A stretch of DNA of 64,000 nt from Segatella copri (GTDB lineage Bacteria; Bacteroidota; Bacteroidia; Bacteroidales; Bacteroidaceae): contig NZ_CATKVU010000006.1 of assembly GCF_949820605.1 (NCBI RefSeq), positions 3,142,001 through 3,206,000 on the forward strand, given 5' to 3'. The notes under the pieces are model-generated. The model had not been told where the DNA came from and searched no databases. It was given only the letters and a program-made list of their open reading frames with translations. Position numbers and translations under genes: made by a program. Positions 53,331-62,880 of this stretch are shown here, piece by piece; position 1 is the stretch's first letter; each line of letters opens with the position of its first letter.

Positions 53331-54470
53331 TTATTTCGTGTTCAAATCAACTCTAATAATCCCCGCAGACCGAAGTCCAGGTTTTAATTCACCTCCTACA
53401 TAATATAAAGTTTTATCATGTAAGGCTACTTGTGCACCAGCCCGTGCCAACAAATGACTTTCTGCTACAGGAGTATTCCACTGTTCTGTGTTCAAATCAT
53501 AAGCCAAAAGGCAATCGTTAAAACGATACCACGAGATATCTTTCTTAAGATAATTCTCCTTTGCTACAAGAGAATATTTTCCACTAATGGCATCCAAGAA
53601 GATTTCTTGATTGACCCCACCAGCACAGATCACTTTGGAAGTATTTGGAGAAGAATTCACAATCATAGCCGTAGCACCAGTCAAGGTTAGTTCCTTACCC
53701 TGCAAGTTTTTAGGTGATGTCAGCGATGTCCATCTTTTTGCAAAGAGATCATAACTCAAACCAGATGTGAACACTACGCTAGAATCACTATTTTCATAAA
53801 AACCTCCCCAAACATAGATAGTACCATTGTTGGCAGCACATACGGGTTGTACTCTAGGATAACCTGGCATTTGTTTTTCATATATCCACTTATTATTCTT
53901 TACCATATCCAGTCTGAGTAAGGAACTTGACGGATGTCCATCCTGATTACCACCAACGACAAAGAGTTGATTTCCCATGACTGTCACACCACTATTGTCC
54001 ACTGTACATGGTAAAACTGGCAAAAAATGCATTATTGGTTTATCTGCTTTCTTATCCAGTTGGATACTTAATACGGTTCGCAAACTGTGTTCAGAATTGC
54101 ACCCACCAATAAATATCAGACTGTCGTCCAAAGTTACTACTCCACCATAGGCTGCTGGTTCAGGTAAATTACCAATCATTTTCCAATTAAGAGAATCTAC
54201 ATTTTCCGCTATCTTTGCGGCATAGATACCTGAATAGTACTTTTTCTTACCAGGCTCCGGAAAATTACAGCCGCCTGCGACAATGAGGTAATCGCCAATG
54301 AAGCCAGCGTAGCAGGCCGAGACTCCTAGGTCATACCCGGCCTCCCCTGAGGGGAAGCCAGATATGAGTTTTATATTTGAGAATTGTGTTTCAATATTTG
54401 ATTTCATCATACTACAACTATTTATAATTACCGCTATAGATAAAACTAAAAACGACGTAATACACTTCAT
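53331..54470 (-). CDS. nanM: N-acetylneuraminate epimerase-type kelch lipoprotein (cyclically permuted mutarotase)
   Basis: The 379-residue protein is a lipoprotein (Cys19 in VIINSC-SMM) with a six-blade kelch propeller: YLIVAGGCNFPE, LIFIGGCNSEHS, QLFVVGGNQDGH, TIYVWGGFYENS, KVICAGGVNQEI and TLYYVGGELKPG. This matches the NanM/cyclically permuted mutarotase family, which speeds conversion of alpha- to beta-sialic acid after sialidase cleavage. Its place within a sialidase-nanA operon, 34 bp after the SusD-like gene, supports the role. Lipidation suggests envelope location. Confidence 0.9.
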   Translation of the reverse strand: MKCITSFLVLSIAVIINSCSMMKSNIETQFSNIKLISGFPSGEAGYDLGVSACYAGFIGDYLIVAGGCNFPEPGKKKYYSGIYAAKIAENVDSLNWKMIGNLPEPAAYGGVVTLDDSLIFIGGCNSEHSLRTVLSIQLDKKADKPIMHFLPVLPCTVDNSGVTVMGNQLFVVGGNQDGHPSSSLLRLDMVKNNKWIYEKQMPGYPRVQPVCAANNGTIYVWGGFYENSDSSVVFTSGLSYDLFAKRWTSLTSPKNLQGKELTLTGATAMIVNSSPNTSKVICAGGVNQEIFLDAISGKYSLVAKENYLKKDISWYRFNDCLLAYDLNTEQWNTPVAESHLLARAGAQVALHDKTLYYVGGELKPGLRSAGIIRVDLNTK

Positions 54471-54504
54471 TTTAAGATGAAATTAACTATATGTGCCACC
54501 TAAT

Positions 54505-56061
54505 TTAATTATTATATCCCTCTGTCTGTTTCAAAAGACTATTCTCACCCAAAGAATTTTGATCAATAGGCCACAACAATCGTTTGGCGTTAGCTGAAGT
54601 ATACTTAGTACAATATTCAGCACCCATCAAGCGAAGGTCATACCAACGTTTACCCTCGAGTAAGAACTCACGGCAACGTTCTTTCAAGACAGCCTCAATA
54701 GGATTGGCATCACTACCCACAAACGGGTTGTTTGCATAAAAAGAGTTATCGGTATCATTTGGATAAGCCAGCTGATCTTTATGTTCTGCAAAATATTCCT
54801 TGCCGTATGCTCTTTCACGAACTGCATTGATTTCGGCTGAAGGATCTTCGTTTAACAGAATCTTTGTCTCTGCCAATAACAAAAGTGCATCTGCGTACCG
54901 ATAGATAGGATAGTCTTCAAGAAAACTACGATAAGAATTGCCTGGAAGAGATACGCCTATGAATTTATACTGAACCACTCCCACATACTGCAAACTACCA
55001 TCAGCATTTTTTGTATAACAATCCTTCAAGCTATACTGTCGGCGGGTATCTCCTTCACGGAACAAGTCCTTATATAGCTTGGTGTTGAGTGGAATATATA
55101 CTGCACCACTCATGTCACTCATCTCACTCTTGCTCATTTGGGTACCATCAGAAAGATAATAGTTTTCCATCATCATCTGATTCATCACAAGATTGTAACG
55201 CAAAGCATCATTAAACATATTATACTCATCTCGTCCATTATGAATAGCAAAGATGATTTCTTTATTCTCTTTATTATCAAAAGCGAATACCTGACGATAA
55301 TTGTTCTCCAAGGCTACATCTGCCGTTTTTAAGCTTTCTAAAGCAGTCTTGGCTATTGTATAATCACTATTACCACCATTCATCTGCTTACCGCTCCACA
55401 GATATACCTCACCCTTCAGTACCTCTGTAGCTGGATGAGACCAGTAGACTCTGCCATTGGTAAAACTCATGTCTGCACCATACGCATCCTCAGAAGCCTT
55501 GATGTCCTTTTTGATTTGTTCCATCACCTCCTGTGCAGAAGCCTCTGCCTTACCCATATTGCCGATGTCTACCTTGTTTCCTGTTGTGTAATCGAGCCAA
55601 AGCACCGCTTTACCATAGGTTCTGAGCAGATGGAAATATAGATAAGCTCGCATACCATATGCCGCACCAAGATATGTTTTTCTCTGCGCCTCGTTCAACA
55701 CATCTGTATTTTCTGTGTGCGAAATCATAAGATTTATCTGGTTGATGATGGTATAAACCCCACCGAAATCAGTAACTTCTGGGGTTGTGGCATTGAGCGT
55801 ATTATTGAATAAGTTATTGTAATGTACAGCCTCACCTGAGAATGGTGTACCGGCATAGAGGTTTGTACGCAATTCTCCCCATTCATAGAATTGGAAACTT
55901 TTTTCCCTGAACAAGCCTTGCAAACCTACATTGAAGGCTGCAAATTGAGCCTGATCCTTCCAGTACTTGCTATCGCTGATGCTACTTACTGGCTCCAAGT
56001 CCATGCAGCTTGTCAAAGACAAGGCTGCAAGGGCTGTAATAAATATATTTTTAATCTTCAT
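54505..56061 (-). CDS. nanU: SusD-like lipoprotein of the sialic acid locus (NanU type)
   Basis: The 518-residue lipoprotein (Cys19 in LSLTSC-MDLEP) has SusD features MRAYLYFHLLRTYGKAVLW, YPIYRYADALLLLAETKI and LKERCREFLLEGKRWYDLRL. In Bacteroides the SusD partner at sialate loci binds free sialic acid and passes it to the SusC-type pore. The gene lies 12 bp after susC and 34 bp before nanM. The symbol is given by synteny; binding is not visible in the sequence. Confidence 0.88.
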   Translation of the reverse strand: MKIKNIFITALAALSLTSCMDLEPVSSISDSKYWKDQAQFAAFNVGLQGLFREKSFQFYEWGELRTNLYAGTPFSGEAVHYNNLFNNTLNATTPEVTDFGGVYTIINQINLMISHTENTDVLNEAQRKTYLGAAYGMRAYLYFHLLRTYGKAVLWLDYTTGNKVDIGNMGKAEASAQEVMEQIKKDIKASEDAYGADMSFTNGRVYWSHPATEVLKGEVYLWSGKQMNGGNSDYTIAKTALESLKTADVALENNYRQVFAFDNKENKEIIFAIHNGRDEYNMFNDALRYNLVMNQMMMENYYLSDGTQMSKSEMSDMSGAVYIPLNTKLYKDLFREGDTRRQYSLKDCYTKNADGSLQYVGVVQYKFIGVSLPGNSYRSFLEDYPIYRYADALLLLAETKILLNEDPSAEINAVRERAYGKEYFAEHKDQLAYPNDTDNSFYANNPFVGSDANPIEAVLKERCREFLLEGKRWYDLRLMGAEYCTKYTSANAKRLLWPIDQNSLGENSLLKQTEGYNN

Positions 56062-56073
56062 GTTAAAGACGGT

Positions 56074-59000
56074 TTAGAATGTTACATTAAGTCCGAAAAG
56101 AAGGGTGAGAGGAGTTGGATAACGCCCCACGTCTACACCTTTATAATAGCTATCGAGTTTTGGCTCAGGAGAAGCTCCGTCATATCCAGTGATATAGAAG
56201 AGATTCTGTCCTGTGATATAAGCTGAAGCTTTGCTGATGCCGATATGAGTAAGCCACTTAGTTGGAATGTTCCAGTTAAGGGTTATCTCTCGCAGTGCAA
56301 GGTAATCTCCCTTTTCATACATTCTTGAACTATGGCCATCAATATCAGTGCCATCACTCTCACGACTCAGATTTTTCTTGTTCAACTGATCTGCGTATGA
56401 ATAGGCAGGATAGTCTGAGTTTGGATTATCTTCGCTCCACATATCCTTTACTAAAGTAATGTTGTTAAACTGTCCCTGATACTGACCCATAGAACGAGCT
56501 TTCAGATGATTATAGATTGTATGTCCAAGAGCATAATCGAAACGTGCATAGAGAGATACGTTCTTATAGGCAAGCGTGGTAGAGAAACCACCTGTAACAT
56601 TTGGGAAAATATTACCCAATACACTCTTGTCCAAAGAGTTGATTGTACCATCCTGGTTTACATCCTCCCAGCATACATCTCCTGGTTCGATAGGTTTCCA
56701 TCCTGCACTTGTTGCATATGTCTTACCTGTGGCTGGATTGATTTCATTAGCAAGACCAGGACCATACAATTTTGCAACCTCATCGATACGCATGTTGGCA
56801 TGAGCTTTTACATCATCCCAATCCTTGAAAATATGTTGCTGCTTATAACCAACGATGTCACCCAACTTACCACCTTCTGCGTAACCTCCTATCCATTTGG
56901 TTACCTGCTTGCCATTAGCATCTTTCTTTGTGCCATTTGCCACTTCGTAGCCATCAAGTTGATTGTTTGGCTTATCACTGTTAGGCAACTGCAAAATCTT
57001 ATTGGCTACAGAAGTTAAATTGGCACTGATATCCCACTTGAATCCCTTAGGATTATTGAGAATATTAGCTCTTATTTCCATCTCAAATCCAGTATTGCGC
57101 AACTTACCGAGATTAGTCTTCATCGACATAAAACCAGTATATGCAGGCAAGTTGAGGTTGGTCAACAAATCATCTGTGGTGCGGTTATAATAATCGAGAA
57201 TAAAAGCCAAGCGATTGTTCAAGAACCCCAAGTCAAGGCCGATTTCAAGAGAACGACTCTGCTCCCATCTCAAACCTGTATTCAGCAATGTAGAGTTGTA
57301 ATAGGCAGTCTGCCCATTATAGGTTTTATCCTCTATCTGCTTATATACACCATAGATGGCAAAATCATCAATGCCATTCACGTTACCGTTCACACCATAA
57401 CTGATACGAGGTTTGATATTGGTGATGATATTGGAAATCTTAGAGTTTTTCCACCATTCCTCCTGAGTTACATTCCAACCTGCACTTACTCCAGGGAAGA
57501 AACCCCATCGATTATCCTTCAACTTTGAGATACCGTCATAACGTGCCGTAAAAGACAGCAGGTATTTCTGTTGATAATCATAATTGATGCGACCGAACAA
57601 GGACTCAATACGATAACGAGACTTGTAACTGTAAGTTTTACTTCTTGTGGCACCTGCGTTCAATGTAGGAATGTCATCTGTAGGCGAATTCTGAGTCTCT
57701 GCAGAGAAATCAAAAGTATTGTGATCGAAATACTCACCACCAATCATGGCATCCACATTATGATTTTCAGCAAAAGTATCTTTATAATTGAGTGTAGTAT
57801 TTATCTGCACATTCGAAAATCTAGAAATTTCTGCCACTGCCGTTCTCACGTTGTTAGGGACATTTGAAGTTTGCGGCTGAAAACTCTTATCAAACTTTTC
57901 ATTTTGATAGTCATAATGATAGAGTGACGCATTCGCACTCCAAGTGAGTTTCTTAGGAATGATATCCAAATCCCAACCCAAGTTATAAGTTGATTTGCGT
58001 GTACAGTTCTCACGTGTCAAACGAGAACGATAGTAATCTGGATTACCATCACTGGTACTCCAACCTGGTGCAGGAGATCCATCCTCCAAATATGGATTCC
58101 AAGTAGGGCGCTGTGAACGTGTGCGATAGAAAAACTCATATTCTCCAATCCAAAGTTCTGGTTTCTTTGCCCAACTATAAGTGGCACCTGCCTTCACATT
58201 CAAAATAGGCAACACTTTATAACTGGCATTCACGCTACCATTGAAACGCTGGTAACCTGTTCCACGAACCATACCATCCTCATCATAATAGCCTAAAGAT
58301 GTGAAGAAAGTTCCTTTATCTGAACCACCAGCCACACTAACATAATGGTCTTGAGTGAGGGATACATCACGGAAGGAAGCATCGTCAAGTTCACCATTGT
58401 AATCTTTATAGATGAGGTCCTTGCCTGTCACAGGGTCTTTCATCTGTAACCAACCCTTTGACAGCAAATTTTTGTTGGTGTCATCAAGAAACTTGACATC
58501 ACAAAGATTAGAATTGGTACCATAACCTGTTTGGTTTTCCAATTTGTTGGCACCAGAAACATTAGCATACCGCTGATACCCCAAGCGATTATAGTAGATG
58601 TAATCATGAGCATCTAACATGTCATAGCCCAAACGCGCAAAGTTCATACCGAGCTTACCCTTGTAGTTAACAGTAGCCTTACCTTGCTTGCCACTTTTCG
58701 TCTGTACGAGAATTACACCGCCATTGGCACGGGCACCATAGATAGCTGTAGATGCGGCATCCTTTAACACTTGAATTGATTCAATATCAGCAGGATTGAT
58801 ATCTCCCAAACTTTCACGAATGATGCCGTCAACAACAATCAAGGCACCATCTGAACCACCATTGATGCTGGCACCACCACGAAGGGTGATAGTCGGTTCA
58901 GAACCTGGCTGACCTGTAGTTTGGGTGACACGAAGACCAGTCACGCTACCTTGCAAGGCTGAACCCGCATTACTCACAGCTGCCGTCTCTAAAACGCGAT

Positions 59001-59421
59001 TGTCCATCTTGGCGATAGCCGTAGTCAAAGTACCACGCTTTTGCTGACCACCATAACCTGTTACAACCACCTCTGCCAAGGTTTGCTTGCTTTCACTAAG
59101 TTTTACTTGAAGCGGCTGGCCGTCATACTTGATTTCCTGAGTATCGTAACCAATGTAGGATATCACAATGATGTCACCATTCTTCACTCCCGGCAAGGAA
59201 AATTTACCATCCAAGTCGGTTACAGTTCCGTTACTTGTACCCTTGATGATAACGGAGGCACCGATTACGGTTTCCCCAATTTCATCAACAACTACACCTG
59301 TGCAAGAGGCCGATTGCTGTGTGGCATTAACAGTAATGCCACTTGTACCTGCCAATGTTGGAGTTGCCCCCAAGCATCCCAGGGATACTGCCATTGCTAA
59401 TTGTTTTAAATCTGATCTCAT
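56074..59421 (-). CDS. nanO: SusC-like TonB-dependent transporter of the sialic acid locus (NanO type)
   Basis: The 1115-residue protein has a signal sequence (about 1-25, GATPTLAG), a carboxypeptidase-D-like domain (about 40-112, GASVIIKGTSNGTVTDLDGKF), a plug with LIVVDGIIRES and LKDAASTAIYGARANGGVIL, and a barrel ending LLFGLNVTF. It should import sialic acid freed at the surface. It is the longest of the three SusC proteins here, with an extended stretch between signal and first domain. Substrate assignment rests on the flanking sialidase, nanA and nanM genes. Confidence 0.92.
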   Translation of the reverse strand: MRSDLKQLAMAVSLGCLGATPTLAGTSGITVNATQQSASCTGVVVDEIGETVIGASVIIKGTSNGTVTDLDGKFSLPGVKNGDIIVISYIGYDTQEIKYDGQPLQVKLSESKQTLAEVVVTGYGGQQKRGTLTTAIAKMDNRVLETAAVSNAGSALQGSVTGLRVTQTTGQPGSEPTITLRGGASINGGSDGALIVVDGIIRESLGDINPADIESIQVLKDAASTAIYGARANGGVILVQTKSGKQGKATVNYKGKLGMNFARLGYDMLDAHDYIYYNRLGYQRYANVSGANKLENQTGYGTNSNLCDVKFLDDTNKNLLSKGWLQMKDPVTGKDLIYKDYNGELDDASFRDVSLTQDHYVSVAGGSDKGTFFTSLGYYDEDGMVRGTGYQRFNGSVNASYKVLPILNVKAGATYSWAKKPELWIGEYEFFYRTRSQRPTWNPYLEDGSPAPGWSTSDGNPDYYRSRLTRENCTRKSTYNLGWDLDIIPKKLTWSANASLYHYDYQNEKFDKSFQPQTSNVPNNVRTAVAEISRFSNVQINTTLNYKDTFAENHNVDAMIGGEYFDHNTFDFSAETQNSPTDDIPTLNAGATRSKTYSYKSRYRIESLFGRINYDYQQKYLLSFTARYDGISKLKDNRWGFFPGVSAGWNVTQEEWWKNSKISNIITNIKPRISYGVNGNVNGIDDFAIYGVYKQIEDKTYNGQTAYYNSTLLNTGLRWEQSRSLEIGLDLGFLNNRLAFILDYYNRTTDDLLTNLNLPAYTGFMSMKTNLGKLRNTGFEMEIRANILNNPKGFKWDISANLTSVANKILQLPNSDKPNNQLDGYEVANGTKKDANGKQVTKWIGGYAEGGKLGDIVGYKQQHIFKDWDDVKAHANMRIDEVAKLYGPGLANEINPATGKTYATSAGWKPIEPGDVCWEDVNQDGTINSLDKSVLGNIFPNVTGGFSTTLAYKNVSLYARFDYALGHTIYNHLKARSMGQYQGQFNNITLVKDMWSEDNPNSDYPAYSYADQLNKKNLSRESDGTDIDGHSSRMYEKGDYLALREITLNWNIPTKWLTHIGISKASAYITGQNLFYITGYDGASPEPKLDSYYKGVDVGRYPTPLTLLFGLNVTF

Positions 59422-59463
59422 ATTAGAGGTTTTTATGGTAATATAAAAAGATAATTTTTATTG

Positions 59464-60693
59464 TTATTTATACTGATTATTTGTAATCTGTTGTATACTC
59501 AACTTTACAAAACGAATATCATAGTAATCATCTGACTCTGTTTCAGGATGTCGGAAAGCATTTTCCTCCATGAGGAAAAGAATACTGCCATCCTTAGATT
59601 GAACCATGGTAGAATAGGCAGATGATGTGTCACTCACTTGATAAGATCCCTCCCAGTCTTTTGCTATAACTTCTGGTGAGACATAATCTTTTGGAGACTC
59701 CAACACTTTATAGAAAATGCCTACATGAGAACGCTGAGGGCCTAATGGGATACTCTGCAGAAGAAGTTTTACCTTCTTGCCATTTTTATGGGCATCAGCC
59801 AACAGTATTTCTCCATTGCAAGCATTACTGCTGCCTGCTACTCCATTGTTTTCTTTATGGGATAGCACAGTATTTCCCCATATGCCAGTTGCCTTTTTCG
59901 GGTTTTCATACTTGTAAATGTTGAAAAGGCGACCGCTAGCAATACGACTACTTAGCAAGACATTCCCATCAGGCAACTCCTCAATCTTTGCCTCATCGCC
60001 CTTAGGGGCCGAATCAGCAACATTGTTACCCAACAAAAGCCAAGTTTCGCCGAAATTATCACTATATAGAACACGATTACCCTCACGTGTTGCTAAGACG
60101 GCATAGATACGATAGTATTTACCAACCTTAATCAAACGGCTTTGGCAGATTCTTCCACTTGCGAAGAATGCTTGCTGAACATCTGGCATCAAGTCATATA
60201 TTTCCTTTGTAACATCAGTTCCTTTCCAAGTCTTTCCTTCATCATCACTATAATATCTGCCCATCATGAGAGGTTTCTTGCGATTACTTTCCCAGTAACT
60301 TATACCTCCTGAGGCACACATCATGAGAATTCTACCCGACTTTTTGTCCACCACCGTTGCGGCATCTCCATGAGCACAGTCAAAACTTGTTGGGATTCCA
60401 TTCCCGCCTTTAGCCACTATCTTCTCTGTACTAGTCCAGTTCCGTCCGCAATCCTTACTTTCTTTCATTACTATATCCAGATGTCTGCCACCACCAATAT
60501 CCTGGTTTTGGTAGCGATGATCTGTGAAAGCAATATACTTGCCGGATTTACATTCCACGATGGAAGGTATTCGATATTGTCCTTTAGCATTAGAAAAAAC
60601 TGTGACTGATTGACCAAAGAGTGTCATTGGGAAACTGATGCCCAACACACTTAACAGCATAAAGACAGAAAAGTTTTTCTTACATATTATCAT
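59464..60693 (-). CDS. Exo-alpha-sialidase (GH33 type), secreted
   Basis: The 409-residue enzyme has a signal peptide (cleavage after LFGQ, about 28) and a six-blade propeller. YRIPSI (40-45) holds the first Arg of the triad; Arg250 (LLSSR) and Arg321 (GPQRSH) are candidates for the others. Asp boxes are SKDCGRNW (79-86), SDDEGKTW (149-156) and SDNFGETW (211-218). Glu in KIEELPDG (near 238) and Tyr360 (SSAYSTM) fit the nucleophile pair. It releases terminal sialic acid from host glycans. It is 12 bp after the epimerase gene. No carbohydrate-binding module is present. Confidence 0.93.
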   Translation of the reverse strand: MIICKKNFSVFMLLSVLGISFPMTLFGQSVTVFSNAKGQYRIPSIVECKSGKYIAFTDHRYQNQDIGGGRHLDIVMKESKDCGRNWTSTEKIVAKGGNGIPTSFDCAHGDAATVVDKKSGRILMMCASGGISYWESNRKKPLMMGRYYSDDEGKTWKGTDVTKEIYDLMPDVQQAFFASGRICQSRLIKVGKYYRIYAVLATREGNRVLYSDNFGETWLLLGNNVADSAPKGDEAKIEELPDGNVLLSSRIASGRLFNIYKYENPKKATGIWGNTVLSHKENNGVAGSSNACNGEILLADAHKNGKKVKLLLQSIPLGPQRSHVGIFYKVLESPKDYVSPEVIAKDWEGSYQVSDTSSAYSTMVQSKDGSILFLMEENAFRHPETESDDYYDIRFVKLSIQQITNNQYK

Positions 60694-60705
60694 ATCATTT
60701 ATAGT

Positions 60706-61893
60706 TTACAAATTACTATTTAATATCTCTTGGCACAACGTGTATGCCTTTATCATCATTCTCGGAATGTGAAAAGGTCCCTTGAAGAGATTTCCTTTGG
60801 CAGGCTGTGCTACGGTGCCATCTCTGTGCAGATAGCCATACCATTCGCCAAACTCATTATCAGGGAAGTGGGCATAAGTCCACTCGCTGATGCGCTCATG
60901 ACGATAGAGATATTTCTCGTCGCCTGTGGCGAGGAAGCTATAGAGACAAGCAATGATAGTTTCGGTCTGTGGCCACCAGAATTTCATATCCTGCGAATAG
61001 TCTTGTGATGGCAGGTTGCGGCAGTCACGGAAGTTGATAATACCACCATACTGCTTGTCCCACCCCCAGTCCCATGACCAGTCGAAAATGGTGAGAGCAG
61101 TGTCCAGAATGTCCTTATCCCATTCACGGTTCTTAGCTACGTCCATGAGGAACCATGAGGTTTCGATGCAGTGACCGGGATTGATGGTGCGCCCCATGCA
61201 AGTGTCTATAAACTCGCCATTTGGACCTACCGACTCGAGCAGCGCCTTAAATTCCGGGTGCATGAAATACTTGCGCAACTTGGCTATCGATTCATCAATC
61301 TGGCGGTTGATGTTAGGATCTTCGATAACTTTGAGCAAACGTGAACCTACATTGATGAGAATCATTACAATGCTGTGTCCTTGCAAATCAACTGCTGGCT
61401 CATATTTTGGTGTTAGAAACCCCGGTGTCTCAAGAAAACGCTGTGTGTTCTTAAACAGATTAAGAGCTTTTTCTGCATATGTCTTGTCACCTGTAGCGAG
61501 CGCATATTCGGACATGGCGATGGTTGCAAACGTCTCGCTGAACACGTAACGACGCTTGCGTAGCGGCGTGCCGTCTTCTGTTACAGAGAAGAACATGTGA
61601 CCATCTGTGTCGAAACAGTGACGCTCAATAAAATCGAGGGTGGATTTTGCAGCGTTGAGCCATTCTTGATTGTGCTCCACGTTGTTGTAAGCGTAGGCAC
61701 AGATGAAGGCGAAGCGTCCCTGGAACCACACACTTTTAGTGGTATCAATCAAAGATCCGTCACGGTTAACACAAGTGTAGACACCGCCATGCTTGCGGTC
61801 AAGACCATGTTCCATCCAGAACGGCATGATATTCTCTATAAGATCTGTTTTATAGGATTCTGCCCATTGTTTGATATATTCCTTGATATTCAT
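60706..61893 (-). CDS. AGE-family N-acylglucosamine 2-epimerase (ManNAc to GlcNAc)
   Basis: The 395-residue protein has the alpha6/alpha6 barrel of the AGE family: RKHGGVYTCVNRDGSLIDTT (33-52), VWFQGRF (55-61), NPGHCIETSW (238-247, catalytic His241 with Glu244), MKFWWPQTETIIACLYS and FGEWYGYLHRDG. Bacteroidota use this unphosphorylated-sugar epimerase instead of the NanE that acts on ManNAc-6-phosphate. It lies 25 bp after nanA. Cellobiose 2-epimerases share the fold, but the operon points to ManNAc. Confidence 0.92.
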   Translation of the reverse strand: MNIKEYIKQWAESYKTDLIENIMPFWMEHGLDRKHGGVYTCVNRDGSLIDTTKSVWFQGRFAFICAYAYNNVEHNQEWLNAAKSTLDFIERHCFDTDGHMFFSVTEDGTPLRKRRYVFSETFATIAMSEYALATGDKTYAEKALNLFKNTQRFLETPGFLTPKYEPAVDLQGHSIVMILINVGSRLLKVIEDPNINRQIDESIAKLRKYFMHPEFKALLESVGPNGEFIDTCMGRTINPGHCIETSWFLMDVAKNREWDKDILDTALTIFDWSWDWGWDKQYGGIINFRDCRNLPSQDYSQDMKFWWPQTETIIACLYSFLATGDEKYLYRHERISEWTYAHFPDNEFGEWYGYLHRDGTVAQPAKGNLFKGPFHIPRMMIKAYTLCQEILNSNL

Positions 61894-61918
61894 TATTATT
61901 GATTTTTGCTGATACTAC

Positions 61919-62836
61919 TTAAAACTGATTGCAACGTTCAAAGAAGTGGATAGCTTCCAACTCTTTCTTCATAGCCTGCTCTTCCTCATCGGTCATGTTG
62001 CGGAATGGAGTACGATTTGGACCCAAATCGAAGCCCATCAGCTTCATGATACGCTTACCGCCTACGATGTTACCCCGGTAGTGGCAGATAACGTTGATAA
62101 CCTCCTGAGCAAAGTTCTGCTTCTCACGTGCAGTTTCGATGTCGCCGTTCTTCCAAGCCTCAATGATGCCAACCAACTCTTTACCATTGTAGTTGGTCGT
62201 ACCACCGATACCACCCTGTGCACCACCCTGAGCCAGACTAGGGAGAATGGTCTCGTCCTGGCCATGGAGCATGTCGTACTTGCCATTCTTGTAAAGACGA
62301 CACTGGTTATATTCATACAAACTCTCGAAGGTATATTTAATACCAGCAAAATTAGGAATTCGTCCATCTACAGCCTTTAATAAATCGAGCATTGGCAAAT
62401 AAGCACCATTGAATGCAGGTATATGGTAGTAGTAGAAAGGAAGTTCTGGTGCGGCAGAAGCTATCTCCTCGCAATACTTTACAAGTTCTTCGATACGGCC
62501 GATGTGCGGGAATGGAGGAGCCATTGAACCGATACCCCAAACACCTAACTTCTGTGCGTGCTCTGCCAAACGACGGCTTTCACGGAGGCAACAGCTGCCT
62601 ACATGGACGATAATTTTGAAGTCCTTTGGAGCTACGTCTACCCATCTCTCAGCAAGGAGCATTCTCTCCTCGGTGGTCAACATATAGCCCTCGCCTGATG
62701 AACCATTGATAAACACACCCTTCAGACCGTTCTTCTGAAGCATCTTGGCATAAGCCTCGATAGGTTCTAAGTTCACATCACCGTTAGTATAAAAAGGAGT
62801 AAACGGTGCATCAATAAGTCCAATGATCTTTTCCAT
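61919..62836 (-). CDS. nanA: N-acetylneuraminate lyase
   Basis: This 305-residue class I aldolase cleaves N-acetylneuraminate to ManNAc and pyruvate. Key residues are GSSGEGYML (45-53, carboxylate binding), Tyr137 (FYYYHIP) and the Schiff-base Lys167 (FAGIKYT). Length is as expected (E. coli 297). The sialidase, epimerase and transporter around it make dihydrodipicolinate synthase an unlikely alternative. Confidence 0.96.
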   Translation of the reverse strand: MEKIIGLIDAPFTPFYTNGDVNLEPIEAYAKMLQKNGLKGVFINGSSGEGYMLTTEERMLLAERWVDVAPKDFKIIVHVGSCCLRESRRLAEHAQKLGVWGIGSMAPPFPHIGRIEELVKYCEEIASAAPELPFYYYHIPAFNGAYLPMLDLLKAVDGRIPNFAGIKYTFESLYEYNQCRLYKNGKYDMLHGQDETILPSLAQGGAQGGIGGTTNYNGKELVGIIEAWKNGDIETAREKQNFAQEVINVICHYRGNIVGGKRIMKLMGFDLGPNRTPFRNMTDEEEQAMKKELEAIHFFERCNQF

Positions 62837-62880
62837 AATTATATATATTAATGTAAGTTAGTTAAAATTTTATCGTTTTT